64,000 nt of DNA from Xiphophorus maculatus (lineage: Eukaryota > Chordata > Actinopteri > Cyprinodontiformes > Poeciliidae): contig NC_036447.1 of assembly GCF_002775205.1 (NCBI RefSeq), forward strand, positions 7,800,501 to 7,864,500. Reading direction: 5' to 3'. The notes under the pieces are model-generated. The model had not been told where the DNA came from, searched no databases, and was given only the letters and a program-made list of their open reading frames with translations. The position numbers and the translations under genes are program-made. Positions within the stretch are counted from its first letter, which is position 1, and each line of letters opens with the position of its first letter. Positions 1 through 13,117 of this stretch are shown here, one piece after another.

Positions 1-757
1 CAAGTTGAGGATATTTTAAATAATCTCTTACATTCAAAAAAGCAGTAAATTCAGCCACTTGGTGGCACTGTAGAAAGATGTTACATATCCTCAACAATGG
101 TTTGGTAAAGATTTTATTGCCCACATAACGGAAAATTGCTGGTTTACAGTGTCTGAGGTTTACAGTTCTTTGTTTAAAAAAATAGAAACATTACTACTTA
201 AGACACAAGACAAGGGTTTCAAAAGCTTCCCACATCTACATCTGTAGATAAAATTACAGATTCTTTCTAATCATGAGATACCTGGGAAGGGAGTGACTTA
301 ATTTTAAAAGAGAAGATGTAAAAATGTAATCCCACAGTTTGTTTCTTGCTTTTTAATCCAGTGTTTTTGTCAGAGCTACAGAGGGAGCCCAGCGTTACAC
401 TGGACCCAAAACAATGATCATCCCTTGGCGTTACTAGTATTTAGAGTGAAGGACATACTGGTATCCTGCTGCTGTTAATCTCTGCACTGCTTTAAAAACA
501 CAGTACTAAAAAGAGGTAAAAGAATAAATAGAAAAATAAGGCAAATTAAAAATTATTACCACTTTCCCAGAGTTTTTCTGAAGGTGCTCCTTGAGAGGAA
601 ATCCTCCTCTAAAAGAGAACGCAGCCAGAGACACATTAGATATTCAAAAAAAGTGACAGGAATCCATAGATGCACTTTGTGTTTAACGAATTTAATTTCA
701 GTTTTTAGAAACCTCACACTTCCAGGTGTTTTGTTCCTCTTCCATCAGAAGTCATTT
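1..757 (-). other. peli1: peli1 3' untranslated region (extent uncertain)
   Basis: This AT-rich stretch lies directly downstream of the peli1 stop on the minus strand. No gene is visible in it. A minus-strand AATAAA signal (TTTATT at 113-118) could end the transcript, but the UTR may run past the window edge. Confidence 0.5.
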
Positions 758-3700
758 CTAGTCCAGAGGACTTTGGAATATGAGTCTGACAAAACCAGTG
801 TCTCCCCTGAGAGGGTGGATGCAGAACGGGCAGGCGGCGTGGAACGCGTGGGTGCCGTGTGGCAGCGAGATCTGACTCCAGTACGCTGTCGTCTTCTCCG
901 AACAGACGTGGCCGCAGGGGACGAAGGCGTGAGTGGGGCCCTCGGCGTCTACGTAGAAGGCCGGTTCGCAGCCCAGCCACAGCGGCACGTAGGGCCCCTG
1001 CGCTCGGCACATGGGACACTCCCTCTCCTGGCACTCCGCCTCCACCTCGGGCGCCCGCCGGCCTCCCCAGCAGTGGTAGCCGTGGACATGTCCGCAGCGC
1101 AAGTACGCCCACGGCTGCTTCTCATCCAACACGTCCTTGCGTCGCATGCTGGGGAAGGCCAGGGTGTTGAAGCCGACGGGGCACTGGGGCCGGCCGGCGT
1201 TGAACTCCTGCCGCAGCGCCTCCAGGTGTTTGACCGTGGGAGTGCGAGCGAGGCCCTCTGCTGTACGCCACAGGAGGGTGGCGCCGCAGAGGTCAATCAG
1301 AGAGCCATCAACCAGCTGGTTGCACTCAGAATCCACCTGCAAAACGCCAAGATGTAGACGTTCTTTATTGTTACACTGGAAGTCTGATAAATGTCCCTCA
1401 ACCTCCCTGAAAGAGTTTTTTTTTAAAGCTTGAGAAAATTAAATACACTTCACCAAGATCAACACAAAGGTTTTACAAAAAATGGGAATGTTTTCTTTCC
1501 TGTTTCTCAAACTCCCTTCATGAAAAGAGTTACTGAAACAAACAAATATTCCAATAATATTGTAATTTATTGGGTGGGTCTGTATGTTGAGAAATAAACC
1601 AGATTAATGTATGTTTAACGAAGCATTACCCACCATCTTGCCTCTCTGCTGAGCAGATCTGGTCTCTCGCAGTGTGAAGACATTTCCGCAAACAGAGATT
1701 TCCCTCCACACACCCGGTCTGGAGTCCTGGGCGAAACCCTGCCGGGGATGCATGACCAGAACTCCGTTTGTGGTCAGCCCGTCCATATGACCGTCATGCA
1801 TTCTCCACTTGGCTGCCTTCTCCTGTGACAACAGCATTATGCAAGTCTTAGAAAATAAACAGTGAAGAATCGCAGCGCTAAAATAGACGTAGCTTTCGAG
1901 GTTCTTGAATCGTACCCCGAGGAAGATGTTTTTGGAGGAGTCGAACCCTGCAGCGTAGATCCGAGCAGAGAAAGGCGGGTTCCTCTGGCAGATGATGCGG
2001 CAGGCGAAGCGGGAGATTGTGCTCTGAATTGTCGGAGCGTCAGTGAGGCTCTGCCCGCCCGGTACAGTGTCTGTGACCACGAAGTCGATGGGATTCTCTG
2101 TGGAACGGCCGATCTGTAACCAAATGTACATTTACAGAGCAAAGAATTAGTAAGAATCTGAGATTAATCCTGTCCCATTTCGTTTTATTGTTAGGTCCGT
2201 CACAGTGATGTTTCGTTGGACGGTAAATCCAATAATAGTGCAAATAAACATTCCAAAACATTAATAAACTTTAAATTCTAATGAACATTCAATACTGGAA
2301 CTGGAAGATACTTTAAATATCCAAAATAAACAAACAGAACATAATAACTCAAATGAATTATGAAGAATCTAAACTAAAATGTCCTTCAAAATAAGAAGGT
2401 TTAGTTGAGACAAATGGACCAGAATGAAGACTTTTATCATCCGATTTTTGGTAGAAAGAGGAAAAACAAAAATGATAAATCATGCAAATCATGGGAATTG
2501 AGCTCATTTTAAATTGTCATGCGATTAAATGGTTTCTTGCTTATTGCGACAGGCCAATTAATTATTGATAAGTGGGTTGTTGAAATTCAAACCATTTTAA
2601 GTGCTTCTCATTTTGTAATGTTACAAGCTGTAGTCCATGATTATAAATTGGAAGGAAAATAATACATGATTTTAAACTGCTTAGAAGTGTGTTTGTGCAT
2701 TTATATTTAGTTCAACAATTTGTAGAAACACCTGCTGCTGCCAAATCAATTGCTACTCTTTTGTGGTATGATGTTACCAGAATTGTATGGGGGAACTTTA
2801 CTGCCATAAGTCAAGGGCACACATAGGTAGATATTTACCTACCTAGACAGATATGAAGTCATTCAAGCCTAAAGTAGCATTTCAATGCAAAACATGTTGC
2901 AGCAGCACAGACGTCCCCAACGCTAATGTCGGCGTCTACAGCCCACATTTCTACAGATTTATTATTTAAAATAAATTACATGGATGATCAGGGAAACATT
3001 TGAGATAAGTAGGTATAATAGAACTTTGCACCAATCAGATGATTGAATAACATAAATAGCAGATTAAAAACCAAAAAAGATTTTGTTGTTGAACAAATAA
3101 CTTGACATCAAATCTTTACAGACTCTACAATTAACTCAATGATAACTTTTAATGGAGTTCCACTACTAGTTGTAATGTGACATACAGTGAAAAAGTTTAA
3201 AGTATGAATATTTTCATCTTTCCATTGATGTCTGAAACATGCTGCAAATAAAACGTAGAAAATGTCCTGCGATTATAAGATTATACCCAACAATCATGGA
3301 CATCTAACTTTGACAATCATTAATTGATGCACAATTTAATAACACTATTTTACATCCAAGATAAAAGCTAAAATAGCAAGCTATAAAAATAAAATAAAAC
3401 TTTAATCTTGATGTGCTGTGAAGGTGAAAATGGAGGCTACACACCTGAAACATGTCTGTGTTGCTGTCATGCGTGTACTCCACCACTACAGTATGCGCCC
3501 GAGACAGTGTGTATGATATACTGTGCTGCTCCTTGTTGCTGATAGCCTTTAAAAACACACAAAGGGTTACAAAATATTTAAAACATAAATAATTGAACAT
3601 GTATAAAGCTTTCCTTGAGACTTAGAGACAGATGAGAAAATGTAAGCGATAAGGATCTTCCAGCTGCCTTTTATTTCCATAGTCACAGTAGTAAAGGTTG

Positions 3701-6700
3701 TATCAGAGGATCTAATCAGTGTGATGCAAATGGACTCGTGTGTTTGAGTTCTCACCTTGGCAGCCTGAGGAGTGCAGGATGTGTGCACGGTGCTGGGTTT
3801 CACGCCATTCGACTTGTTTCTGCGACACAGAGCAAAGCGGCTTTTCCTCCTCCCTCTTTCACCAGACGGCAGAGAGCCATTACACCTGAACACAGACAAC
3901 AGCAGCAGCTTATCTTATAACTCACTGTGCCAGCAAATGTTTCCGGATGACATAATCAGACAAGAGGACTGGGAGATAAACCAATTTAATCAAATCTTTG
4001 GTTTTTGATTATTTAATTTCTGGAAAATGTGTTTGTTTTTGTTTTAGATACGTTCACCTCAGGTTTCCATAGATCAGAATAATGTTAGAACGCCCACGGC
4101 GGCGGCCATCTTGTTTGATAAGAGTGTTTTACAGCTTCTATTTATTTAAACTTTGAATCCAGGTAAATTAAGGTAAATAATCCACCAGACAATGAAATAT
4201 CATTAAGTTGTAATAACACAAGATAAACATCGTCCAACAATAACTTCAAAATAATAATAAAGGCATATTATTACAAGAATAAAGGTAATAATACGAGAAT
4301 AAAGTTGAAATCATACAAGATCAGTTGTACAACAATAAAGTCATAATAATATGAGATCAAAGTCTTACAACAGGTTTAAATAATGAGGATAAAGTTGTAA
4401 TATTACAATAATACAGGCAATAAAGAATAAAGTTGTAATAAGATCAAAGTCGAACAACAATAAAGTTAAAATAATATTAGAATAAAGTCAATTTCACAAC
4501 AAGTCAAAAATGTGAGAGTAAAGTTGTAATAATATGAAATCAATGTCTTACAGAGTCGGAATAATATCAGAATAAAGTCATATTATACAAGAATAAAATC
4601 GTGATGATACTTAATTAAAGTTGTATAACAATAAAGCCAAATAATACGCGAAAAAGTCACAAAACTGTCAGAATAGTCGTAATACTAGGAGAATAAAGTC
4701 GTAATTTTATCACAACTCATAAAACTTTACATTTAATTTTTTAAGGAAAAAATTAAATGTGAAGTTAAACTTTGGTATCCGTTTTATAAATAGGCAAATA
4801 CTTCCCCTTTAAACACATCAATATCAAATAAACTGCTTATTTGGAAGAAAAACCACACAGACTGAGCTGATTACATCAGATCTTGATAAATGTGATAAAA
4901 GCCACTTTTTGAAAACATTTTCTGACATTTGTGATTTTGTTTTTAGAAAAACCGAGGGGAAAAAAAGAGATTAAAATCGGAAATTTATCTTGGCATGAAA
5001 AGATCAAATAAAATTCTTGACTGCAAGAATTTTATTTTATCGACTGCTTGTAGATATGCAGTCACATCTACAAGCTCTTTAAGATATGTTGAACTATTAG
5101 TGTTTCAGGGTTTTTATGTCTATATTTGCGGAAATCCCAAGGAAACTAATCATCATGTACGGATTTAAAGATTTCCATAGCAACCATCCAATCATAAGGC
5201 ATAAATAAAACTCTGTCCTCTTTACAGTGTAAACACAACACAGGACTAAAGTTACAAAGTTGGGCTCTATAATGCTGCATAGAAGCGTTTCAACAAGTCT
5301 GGGCCTCTGCTATACAGCAGAGGCCAAGGAGTGACATAAGGGCAGAAGATGGATTAGCCAACAGCGCATGGTGTCAGGACATGTTACTGTGGATATAGAG
5401 CAGATATCTAACATACAGATAAAGGTGTTAGTTCTGTGTCTGTCATACAGCGACAGTTTTCAGTCAGAGGCTTCTTCAGATTTGTTGCAGGACTGACTGC
5501 TTCCTTGATTCATCCTGACCTCAGCATCAACATCCACAACCACTCTCTGAAGATACTTGGATGGTAGAAGTTATGACAACATTTAATTTCCCTTTGAGAT
5601 AAATATTTTTGAATCACATTTAGAGACATGCAGCACAACTAATACCAACACTCAAGTGGTACAACAAAGCTGGCTCTGAATCCAGTAAGTCAACCCTACA
5701 GGATTACGGACTGAATATGTGCGCACTGGTGAAGAGGGTGGAGTTGAAAATGGAAGAACAATCATAATGAAGGGGCAACCAAAACACCTGAACACTTTAG
5801 AGCAGGAATTAAATTCTTAAAGCATGCATTTCTGAGGGTGCATTCACACCGGCCCTGTTTAGTCCGCTTCAATCAAACTCTAGTTCATTTGTCTAGAAAG
5901 CCCGGTTCATTTGGGGAGGAGCAAATGCACAAACTCTGATGCGGACCAAACAAGCGAACTCTGGTCCACTTAAAAACTTAGGTCTCGGTTTGGTTAAAGT
6001 GAACTCTGGCGCGTTTTGAATGCAAATGTGACCGCCAAGTGGACCAGAGACCACTCTAAAAGCAGGAAGTGGACTATAGCGTAAAGCATTCTGGGTAAAT
6101 ACAAACAAAACAATTGCACGGACTTGGTCTTTTACCAAAGGCAAAAGAGAAATCCTACAACCGGCAAAGTCTGCCGCCATTCCGTTTTTGTTTACATTTC
6201 ATGAAGAAGGAAGTTGCACTCAGTGTCTTCTTCAGATGTTTTTGTGTTTTTCCTCCAGTGGTTCTTGGTGCAGCGCCACCACAGGTGAGGAGGTGAACAG
6301 GTTTTTCAAAGGGTTTGGTTCATTTGACACAGTGTAGTGTGAAAGCGAACTGCACCAGCTGAAAATGTAGCAAATGTTGCTACACCGGTTGTGTTGGCAT
6401 ATCTCCCAACACAACCAGTTGGTCTCTAGATGGCATCTAACAGTTGCTATGGAAACGGTGAACCCAAGATGCCTCAGTTTGGACATTTTCCTTCCCTTTC
6501 CATCCTGTTCATTGTGTGTGGTGATAAGATGAACATGGCTGGCTCCTTGCCCAGTCTGGTGACCAGTAGGTAAAACAGAGGGACACATTTTCACGACATA
6601 TTTATTCCCCAGGAAAATAAAGTTATGGATTACTAATTAAAGGTTCCTAGAAACTCAGATGAGCTGAAAGTAAAATAAATTGAATAATTCAGTTCTATTC

Positions 6701-9700
6701 ATTCGTCAATAGGTAACTTAAATCACAAGGTTTAGGATTATTACATAAATTAGCTAATCTTGAACAGAAAATGATCTTCAACAACTAGCATATTATAGCT
6801 AAAACTATAACATATTTCATGCATTTGCAAAGCATTTTGGACATGCAGTTAATTTAACATGTTGTCTCTTTATAGGGTTTGGATCTGTTGGAGGAAATAT
6901 CACATTCTTAAATGGATTTTACTCAGTAATCCTTCTCCTAATGTCCGTAGGTGCAAATTTTAACGAAGATTTTCTTTGAGGGACACATTTTCACGTCATA
7001 TTTATTCCCCAGGAACTTAAAGAAGAAGAAGAACGAACACTTTCTATCCAGATTCAAGATGAGGCTGCAGATATTTGCCGATTCATAATCAGTCCACAGA
7101 AACAACAAGGACAGCAAACAAATCTAACTTTAATTAGTTTGCTAAACATCACAAAGAAGATTATCAACTTATGAACTCCATGACATTTAAGATGACAGAA
7201 GCTTTAATTCAAAAGTCAGTTTAGTTGGAGGTTATCTTCAGAGCCAGACTTTAAGCCGCAGGTCAAGTAAACAGGAGCTCAGTTAAAAGCCAAGCTATTC
7301 TCTTAATGGATAATGCTCACTTCCTGCAATTCAGACCCAGAAACACCCCCCTTCTTTTATAGACAAGGTCAGACCACCCCCACTTCCAATGTGGCTCCAC
7401 TGAATCACACTAAACTCAGCTTCTGTTTGCATAAACTATATGGCTCTTTAAAATGAAGCCTTATGAGCAGAATAATTGCTGGGTTGCAAAGCCTCCCAGA
7501 CTGTTTAATTTCATATGGGGACAGTACAATGCAAAAGCAAACAAAAAGTCTCACACCGCAGTAGCCACAACTTTCCTGACGTCCTTTGACTTCCCTGAAC
7601 CGCAGTGAATGGCTCCGAGTCAGGAAGTCAGCTGAATTCTTTGCTGTGGTCGGGTTTCTCAACACTTGACTGGCTTTAAGCTGAGTTACGCAGCAGCCAA
7701 ACAATAAACCGATAGATTGAGCCAAGACCCAGCGTTATGATTACACGAGTGCTTGTTTTCATAAATACGAGTGTAACCAAAGCTTTTTTGGTCCGTGTGA
7801 TGCTAGAAAAATAAGAGTGTTTCCATTAAACTTGTAATGAAAACACATTGCAAGCTTGATTTCTTGTGACAATCAAGCGGTTTTTCAGATGGGAAGATGC
7901 TCTTTATGCAACAGTACAAACTGTAAATTGTTTCTAATAAATTACTGGTTTCCAGTTCTCATCCAGATGTAGTATTTTGTAATGGTGCACCAATTTATCG
8001 GTGCCGATTTCCTTAATTTTGGGGGATCAGAGATCAGCCAATTTTTACATGTGAAGCCGATCTTGCCGAGGTTGACGATGTCGTCAACCTCGGCACAGGT
8101 CTAAAAATCAACCACTGTGCTTTTCTTTTCTCCCGTGAGAGAGGTTTGACTAACAAACCGCCCGACCAGGTCATGTCTGCGCATTTACAGTTAACAATAG
8201 TCACCCCATTGTTGCCAATTCAGCAACTTTCTTGATATAATGAGCAAGACTTCAGACAAAAAACTTGGTATCGGCCAAAATCGGAATCGGTAAGTTAGGT
8301 TTTTTAAAAGATGGATAATTGGCGATCGGCCAGAAAACTGCAATCGGTGCACCCTAGTATTTTTCATAGTTTCTGTGTTTTCATTACATTGCAAAAATAC
8401 AAAATCTCACCAAGTATTTTTGTCTAATGTCTAGTGCAAATATCTTGGACCATTTGAAGATAAAACTACTTTGGAAGTAACTTTTTTAAGCAAAATATTA
8501 GCTTATTTTAAGTAAGTAATCCTTTAGTATTGATTTTAAAAAGTACTAGTTCCACAAGCAGATTATTTCACTTGTAACAAGAAATACAAGTGAAGCTAGA
8601 ACTTTTTCATATTAAGGAATTGTTGGTCTGAAACAAGCTCCTATATCTTGCTAAAAGGTTAATTATAAGTTTGTTTAGTTTTATTTCAAGTGAAATAAGA
8701 TATTGGCAGTAAAAACCAGACCAAAAATACAGGATAACATTTTTAGCTTTTGCATTGTAAAACCTGGAATTTCAATGAGTCCAAACAACAATCTAGTGCT
8801 GTCTCTTAAATTTATCCATGAATTTCTTAAGAGAGGAAACAATCTTTTACAGCCTATTTTTTTTACTCATAGCACCTGATGAGATCCATAGATTACTTTT
8901 TTAAACCATAACTCATCAGAACTCAGTTGCGAGTTTTAGCAGTGAGAAAAATGCTGATGTTCTTGCAATGCGTCAAGTACGACAAAAAGGGATGTTACGT
9001 TTTCTGTTGGCAGTACAAATACACATTTTTCTAATATGGGAACTAAACTGGAAACCGACTGAAAAAACCCACATCATTCTTTTCTTGGGATTATGGCACA
9101 TTTACCAATCTTTTTTAAAAAAAGCTCATGTTTGATATCTTTTTATATTTAGTAAAGTTGTGACATCTGTTTTTCCCCTAACCAAGACTGAGACTTCTAG
9201 TGAAACAAAAAACCATATCTCAAAAAAGTTTACGTTTTTATCTCTGCTTGCTTGGACAACTTTTAATTCCTTGTATGCAAGTTTAAATTGAGTTTTTATT
9301 TGTTTCAACCATTTGTCTCCCAATTTATTTTTTAGTTTTTTTTAAAACTGCTAAGTAAATTAAAATACTGTAGTTTTTCAAAAGTCTAGAAAATGTATTA
9401 ATTTACTGCTAATGAACATCCAACCTGGGAAAAAAAAGATATGTGGCATAGTAACTTTCAAAAATGCAATGAAAGCAGGTTTTTGTTTGAGCATTTCAAG
9501 TCAACTTTAAGGTTTCTGTCCCACTTATTTTATTTTGTTCCACTTTAAAACACTTGCTTATATCTAAAACACAGTTATATTCAGAGTAAGCCTTACATAC
9601 CTGGCGTATGATGGCATAAAGTGACACAAAAACTAAGCACGTTTTTCTCGATTAAATCAGTTAATTTGTTAATTTTGAGAATGCTCGCTACAGCTTCAGT

Positions 9701-10311
9701 TTTCCTTTTCTTGCGGTGTCAAGTTTATTGAATTTAAAAAAAAATTTTAACTTCTTGTTTCCATTACTTTGTTAGTTTCACTCATGATAACAGCCTTGGT
9801 TCAGATCAGTCATCTATTTGTTGTTTGTACCGAATGTTGCGTTCTGAATTGACCTTAGTGACAATGTGCTGAAGTTCTGGCCTTCCTCCATTGGCATCCT
9901 GTTTGTTACAGGACAGATTTTAAGATTGTTTTAGTCATCTATGGTTTGACTCCTGTTTACTTAAAGGAACTTTTACACCACTATAGTCCAGCCAAAGTAC
10001 TTAGTGCCATTACCCAGATGATCCTGGACGTCCTGCAAATCAAACATGAAAACTGGCTTTCTTTCATAGTGAAGTTTGACACCTTGATATGTTTTATTCT
10101 GTATTTTAACCTAGACTTTACATTAAAACATTTGGATATTTTTCTTCCCACTTTAGCAATGCATGTTTCATTGTTTGTGCCATTTTAATTGACGTTTCTA
10201 AAACCCAAAACAGTCAGCATCTTACCCCAGGACGATGAGCTCTCCATATCTGACTGGTCCTTTGGTGGAAGCCGGGGAGGGCGAGATGTTTTCCTGACCC
10301 AGTGAAAACAT
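758..10311 (-). CDS. peli1: Pellino E3 ubiquitin ligase (peli1 type), six coding exons
   Basis: Coding exons in transcript order are 10311-10226, 3885-3756, 3546-3445, 2113-1916, 1822-1634 and 1336-758, all with GT-AG borders, giving 427 aa (human PELI1 is 418). Pellino proteins are cytosolic E3 ligases that ubiquitinate IRAK kinases and other targets below Toll-like and IL-1 receptors. Residues about 18-270 form the FHA-type phosphothreonine-binding region, including the GRRKSRFAL, QHSISYTLSR and DMFQIGRSTE stretches. The C-terminal RING-like region carries CGHVHGYH (316-323), CPMC (342-345), CGHVC (376-380) and CPFC (404-407). The start MFSLGQEN matches the PELI1 opening. NPPFSARIYAAGFDSSKNIFLG and EKTTAYWSQI-type segments favour PELI1 over PELI2 or PELI3. 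The linker before CPMC is a few residues longer than in human. The a/b copy after the teleost genome duplication is not resolved. The GTG-start last exon uses donor GTGGGT at 1633-1628, chosen because the alternative donor gives a stop. Confidence 0.95.
2114..3444 (-). other. peli1: peli1 intron 3, no recognisable element
   Basis: AT-rich intron between exons 3 and 4. I see no coding remnant, tandem repeat or inverted repeat worth naming. Confidence 0.6.
4225..4720. repeat. degenerate tandem repeat rich in AATAAAGT and AATA units
   Basis: Units of about 20-35 bases built on AATAAAGTYRTAATA with ACRAGAATAAAG joins recur through the stretch with many changes. It is a minisatellite-like low-complexity block in peli1 intron 1 (the intron between coding exons 1 and 2). 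It has no coding potential. Confidence 0.75.
5834..6363. repeat. MITE-like repeat starting GGGTGCATTCACACC
   Basis: The left edge GGGTGCATTCACACCGG and the right-hand TAGTGTGAAAGCGAACTGCACC resemble the 'gcattcacac' short non-autonomous DNA transposons of fish. The interior repeats phrases such as TGGACCA and GTTCATTTG in both directions. The open frames inside are incidental. The ends were judged by eye only. Confidence 0.45.
7983..8356. mobile_element. hAT-like MITE with GGTGCAC ends (copy 1)
   Basis: It begins TGGTGCACCAATTTATCGG and ends CAATCGGTGCACCCTA, with repeated TCGGCC and ATCGG motifs between. The second copy at 12771-13117 has the same order of motifs. Unlike that copy, this one carries a perfect 15-bp inverted repeat at 8064-8095. 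It sits in peli1 intron 1 and encodes nothing. Confidence 0.7.
8388..8760. mobile_element. palindromic MITE family A, copy 1
   Basis: The left end ATTGCAAAAATACAAAATC and right end TTTTGCATTGTA are inverted complements. The interior carries the family phrases (TTTTTGTCTA, TAGTGCAAATATCTT, ACTTGTAACAAG, AAACAAGCTCCTATATC). No transposase is encoded. Other copies are at 24421, 34795, 45246, 46688, 47117, 53281 and 60703. Confidence 0.7.
9850..10060 (+). pseudogene. LINE reverse-transcriptase C-terminal remnant
   Basis: In the plus frame the phrases LHWLPV, RTDFKIVLVIYGLTPVYL and ELLHHYSPAKVLS match the conserved tail of L2/CR1/Rex-type non-LTR retrotransposons. Only this piece remains, without the polymerase core. 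It lies antisense in peli1 intron 1, 170 bases from coding exon 1. Confidence 0.7.
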
Positions 10312-11092
10312 CTGTGCAGCCTTTTGAGGGATCATGTGTGAGGACTTTCCCACTTTGAGTTATCCCTTCGAGGAATGTCAGAGCACCTCCATCTGATGAC
10401 GAAAATCAATCATCAAGTTTATGAAAGACAATAATAATCAAGCAAGTTTCCCCAACCAACCATCATTCTACATTTTTCATTTAAAATTCAAAAAATCTTT
10501 TTACATATTTATGCAAAACACACAAAAAGAAAGGCTTCAACATGGCCCCACTCACAGCTTCAATACTCCTCGATACACCCACACTGTCTTTGTACTCGGG
10601 GCAACACTGGTAAACAATGTTTGCATTCACCCCAGCACACTGAGTGGGGTTGTGAGGTGTAAAATGGAGGCGATTTACGTCTGCAGCAGGGTGACTCACT
10701 AAGCAGCACGCTGGTATTGATGTAAAAATGCTTTGTACCAAGAAAAAGAAAGAAACAAGCTCAGCATTCATGCAAAAGCTTATTTATGATGTCATGACCC
10801 GCAGAGGGTAGAAACGCAAGTTACGCTGCTGGCTTATATGACAAATTCTGCAGTAAATCTGTAACTCCGGTTCGTACTCAACAGATGTCTATCATCTATT
10901 AACATCGTTATCTTCCCATTTTTGGACATGGAGACTGTTAGCAGGGAGAGATGCTTGGATTTTCAAGATATACTGTGAAAAATATTCCCAAGTCAGGTTC
11001 CCTTGGTCTGGAGCCCACTATGGAAGAACCACTGCGGTGTGTGAAAATGTTTTGTTTGCTGTTTGTTTTTTAATATTATACAAAGTTTTTTA

Positions 11093-11226
11093 TTCCATCC
11101 ATCCATTCATTTTCTTACACCTTTATCCCTAGTGGGGTCGGGAGGTGCTGGTGCCAATCTCCAGCTGACGTTCCAGGCGAGAGGCGGGGTTCACCCTGGA
11201 CAGGTCGCCAGTCTGTCGCAGGCAAA
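11093..11226. repeat. fragment of the fish SINE-linked repeat
   Basis: It contains CATCCATCCATTCATTTTC, then TAGTGGGGTCGGGAGG, GGCGAGAGGCGGGGTTCACC and TGGACAGGTCGCCAGTC. The same block is seen at 30510-30600 and 32624-32715 next to pol III-box sequence. Confidence 0.65.
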
Positions 11227-12770
11227 GTTTTTTTATTGATAACTGCAATTATCAAAAGGTAAAAAAAAAAAAACACACAAAAAAATATCCAAACCAATTG
11301 ACTATAAGGCCAGTTGTGACGGTTGCCAATTATCATAAGCAGCCCGAAAATTGGCAATATACAATGTTTAATTATGTTTGATATATTGATATTCATTTTA
11401 TAGCTTTATTCTTTGAAAGGCACCTTCAAATAAAATTGTTATCAATATGTATTTTACTTTTCTGTGGAGGAATTCTGATCCTTTCTTAGCATGATTTTAA
11501 AATTTCATTTTATTTAACCAGGTAAGTTGATTAATATCAAATTATCATTTTCTACAGCAAGCTTTTCAAAAAACATTTTTAAAAAATAATACAACATATC
11601 ATACACCAGAAAACAAAAAAATAAACAGAAAAATAAAAATGCAACCGTTAAATTGATCACTGTCCTGCTGTATAACTCAAATGTTGGTCAGTCATTCTTC
11701 TAGAGTTCCTGGATCCATTATTATGGCAACAAGTCATCCAAGTCTGAAGGAAGCAAACTACCAAACATTAAACATGGAGATGGCAGAGTGGATTAGACCG
11801 ATTGTGGCTAAAAATGTTTTTTTTTTCTGTAGGATTCTCTTTAATAAAAATGTATATGTTGAGCAACTGTACCCTTGGGTAATTGTTTTAAAATCAGAAT
11901 GTTGTAGATTATATTCCAGCTTTCTTGCCATCACATGTTGATTTGCAAGGCCAGGCACTTATCCAAGTTGAAATCTGTGAATTAGTGCATAAATGTGTGT
12001 GTATAAATGTGGCTCCAGTGTAAAGTGGATTGAGTGGTCATTATGTCTGGAAAAGCCCCATCTAACCTTTCGTATTTAGTGAAAAGCTGCTAAAGATCAG
12101 AGAGTAGAAAACTGGTAATTTTATCCAAAAACCACGGCAAAGACTCTGAAGACGTTTTTGCTGCAAATTATCTCAGAATACGGAGATAAAAAAATAAATA
12201 AAAAAACTTTGCTTTCGCTAGAGCAAAGTGACAGGAAACACAAGATTACATCAGAAGATACTGAACGCAAAGCAAGTGAGAGAGAAAGATGATACATGTG
12301 AAAAACTAGCATGAGGGGGCTGAAAGATAAAAAAATCCTTTGAAGAAATCAGATGACTGTTTAAAAAACACTACTACTATAAATACATTTTAAAAGAGCT
12401 TCCTGTCAATTCTTCATTTTCAGAAAGTTATTTCACAATATCAAGCAAGTAACTGAAACCTATTTAATTCAAATCAAAAAGTAAAAATTTGTATATGCAT
12501 TCATTTAATCATTGACCGGAGCTTAAAATAAATTAATAATTTTGAAAAAACTTCTGTTTCTGACATATAACCAATAGAAAAGGATTTTTAACAATAATTT
12601 GGGCCCTGGTAAAAACCATTGTTTGTGCAATAAATACAGTTAGTCTTGGCTCCTTTGCTATGAAATGCAGAATCAATGCCTGTCCTGCAACTTATAGTAG
12701 GATGCTACTTGTATAAAAGTTTAGTTTTCCCCCCTCTTCATGATGCAATTTTACTGATCCATTAAATGCA

Positions 12771-13117
12771 GGGGGTGTACCAATTTATCAGAGCCAAATT
12801 TCGTCATTTTGGGAGATCGGTGATTGGCCGATAATTGCATGTGAAGCCGATTTATCAACCTCAGCAAAGGTCTAAAAATCAATGACTGTCCTCTTCTGTT
12901 CTCCCATGAGAACGGTTTGACTGACAGACCGGCCCACCAGGTCATGTTTGCAGTTAATAGTCACACCAGTACCACCAACTCAGCAGCCTTACTACTACAT
13001 TTAGCGACATTTCAGACAAATAAAATCGGTATCGGCCAAAATCGGAATCGGCAGGTCAGGCTTTCTAAAGATTGGTAGTCAGCAATTGGCCAGAAAACTG
13101 CAGTCGGTGCACCTCTA
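12771..13117. mobile_element. hAT-like MITE with GGTGCAC ends (copy 2)
   Basis: It opens GGGGGTGTACCAATTTATC and closes CAGTCGGTGCACCTCTAG, co-linear with 7983-8356. It lacks the 15-bp palindrome of copy 1. It lies in peli1 intron 1. Confidence 0.7.

Noticed and set aside
758-1336. Assignment of the Pellino gene to peli3 from its slc29a2 neighbour
   Set aside because: The start MFSLGQEN and the STVHTSCTPQAAK and ICQRNPPF regions follow PELI1, not PELI3.
584-1357. Long plus-strand open frame of 257 codons
   Set aside because: It lies antisense to the GC-rich last peli1 exon and has no family resemblance.
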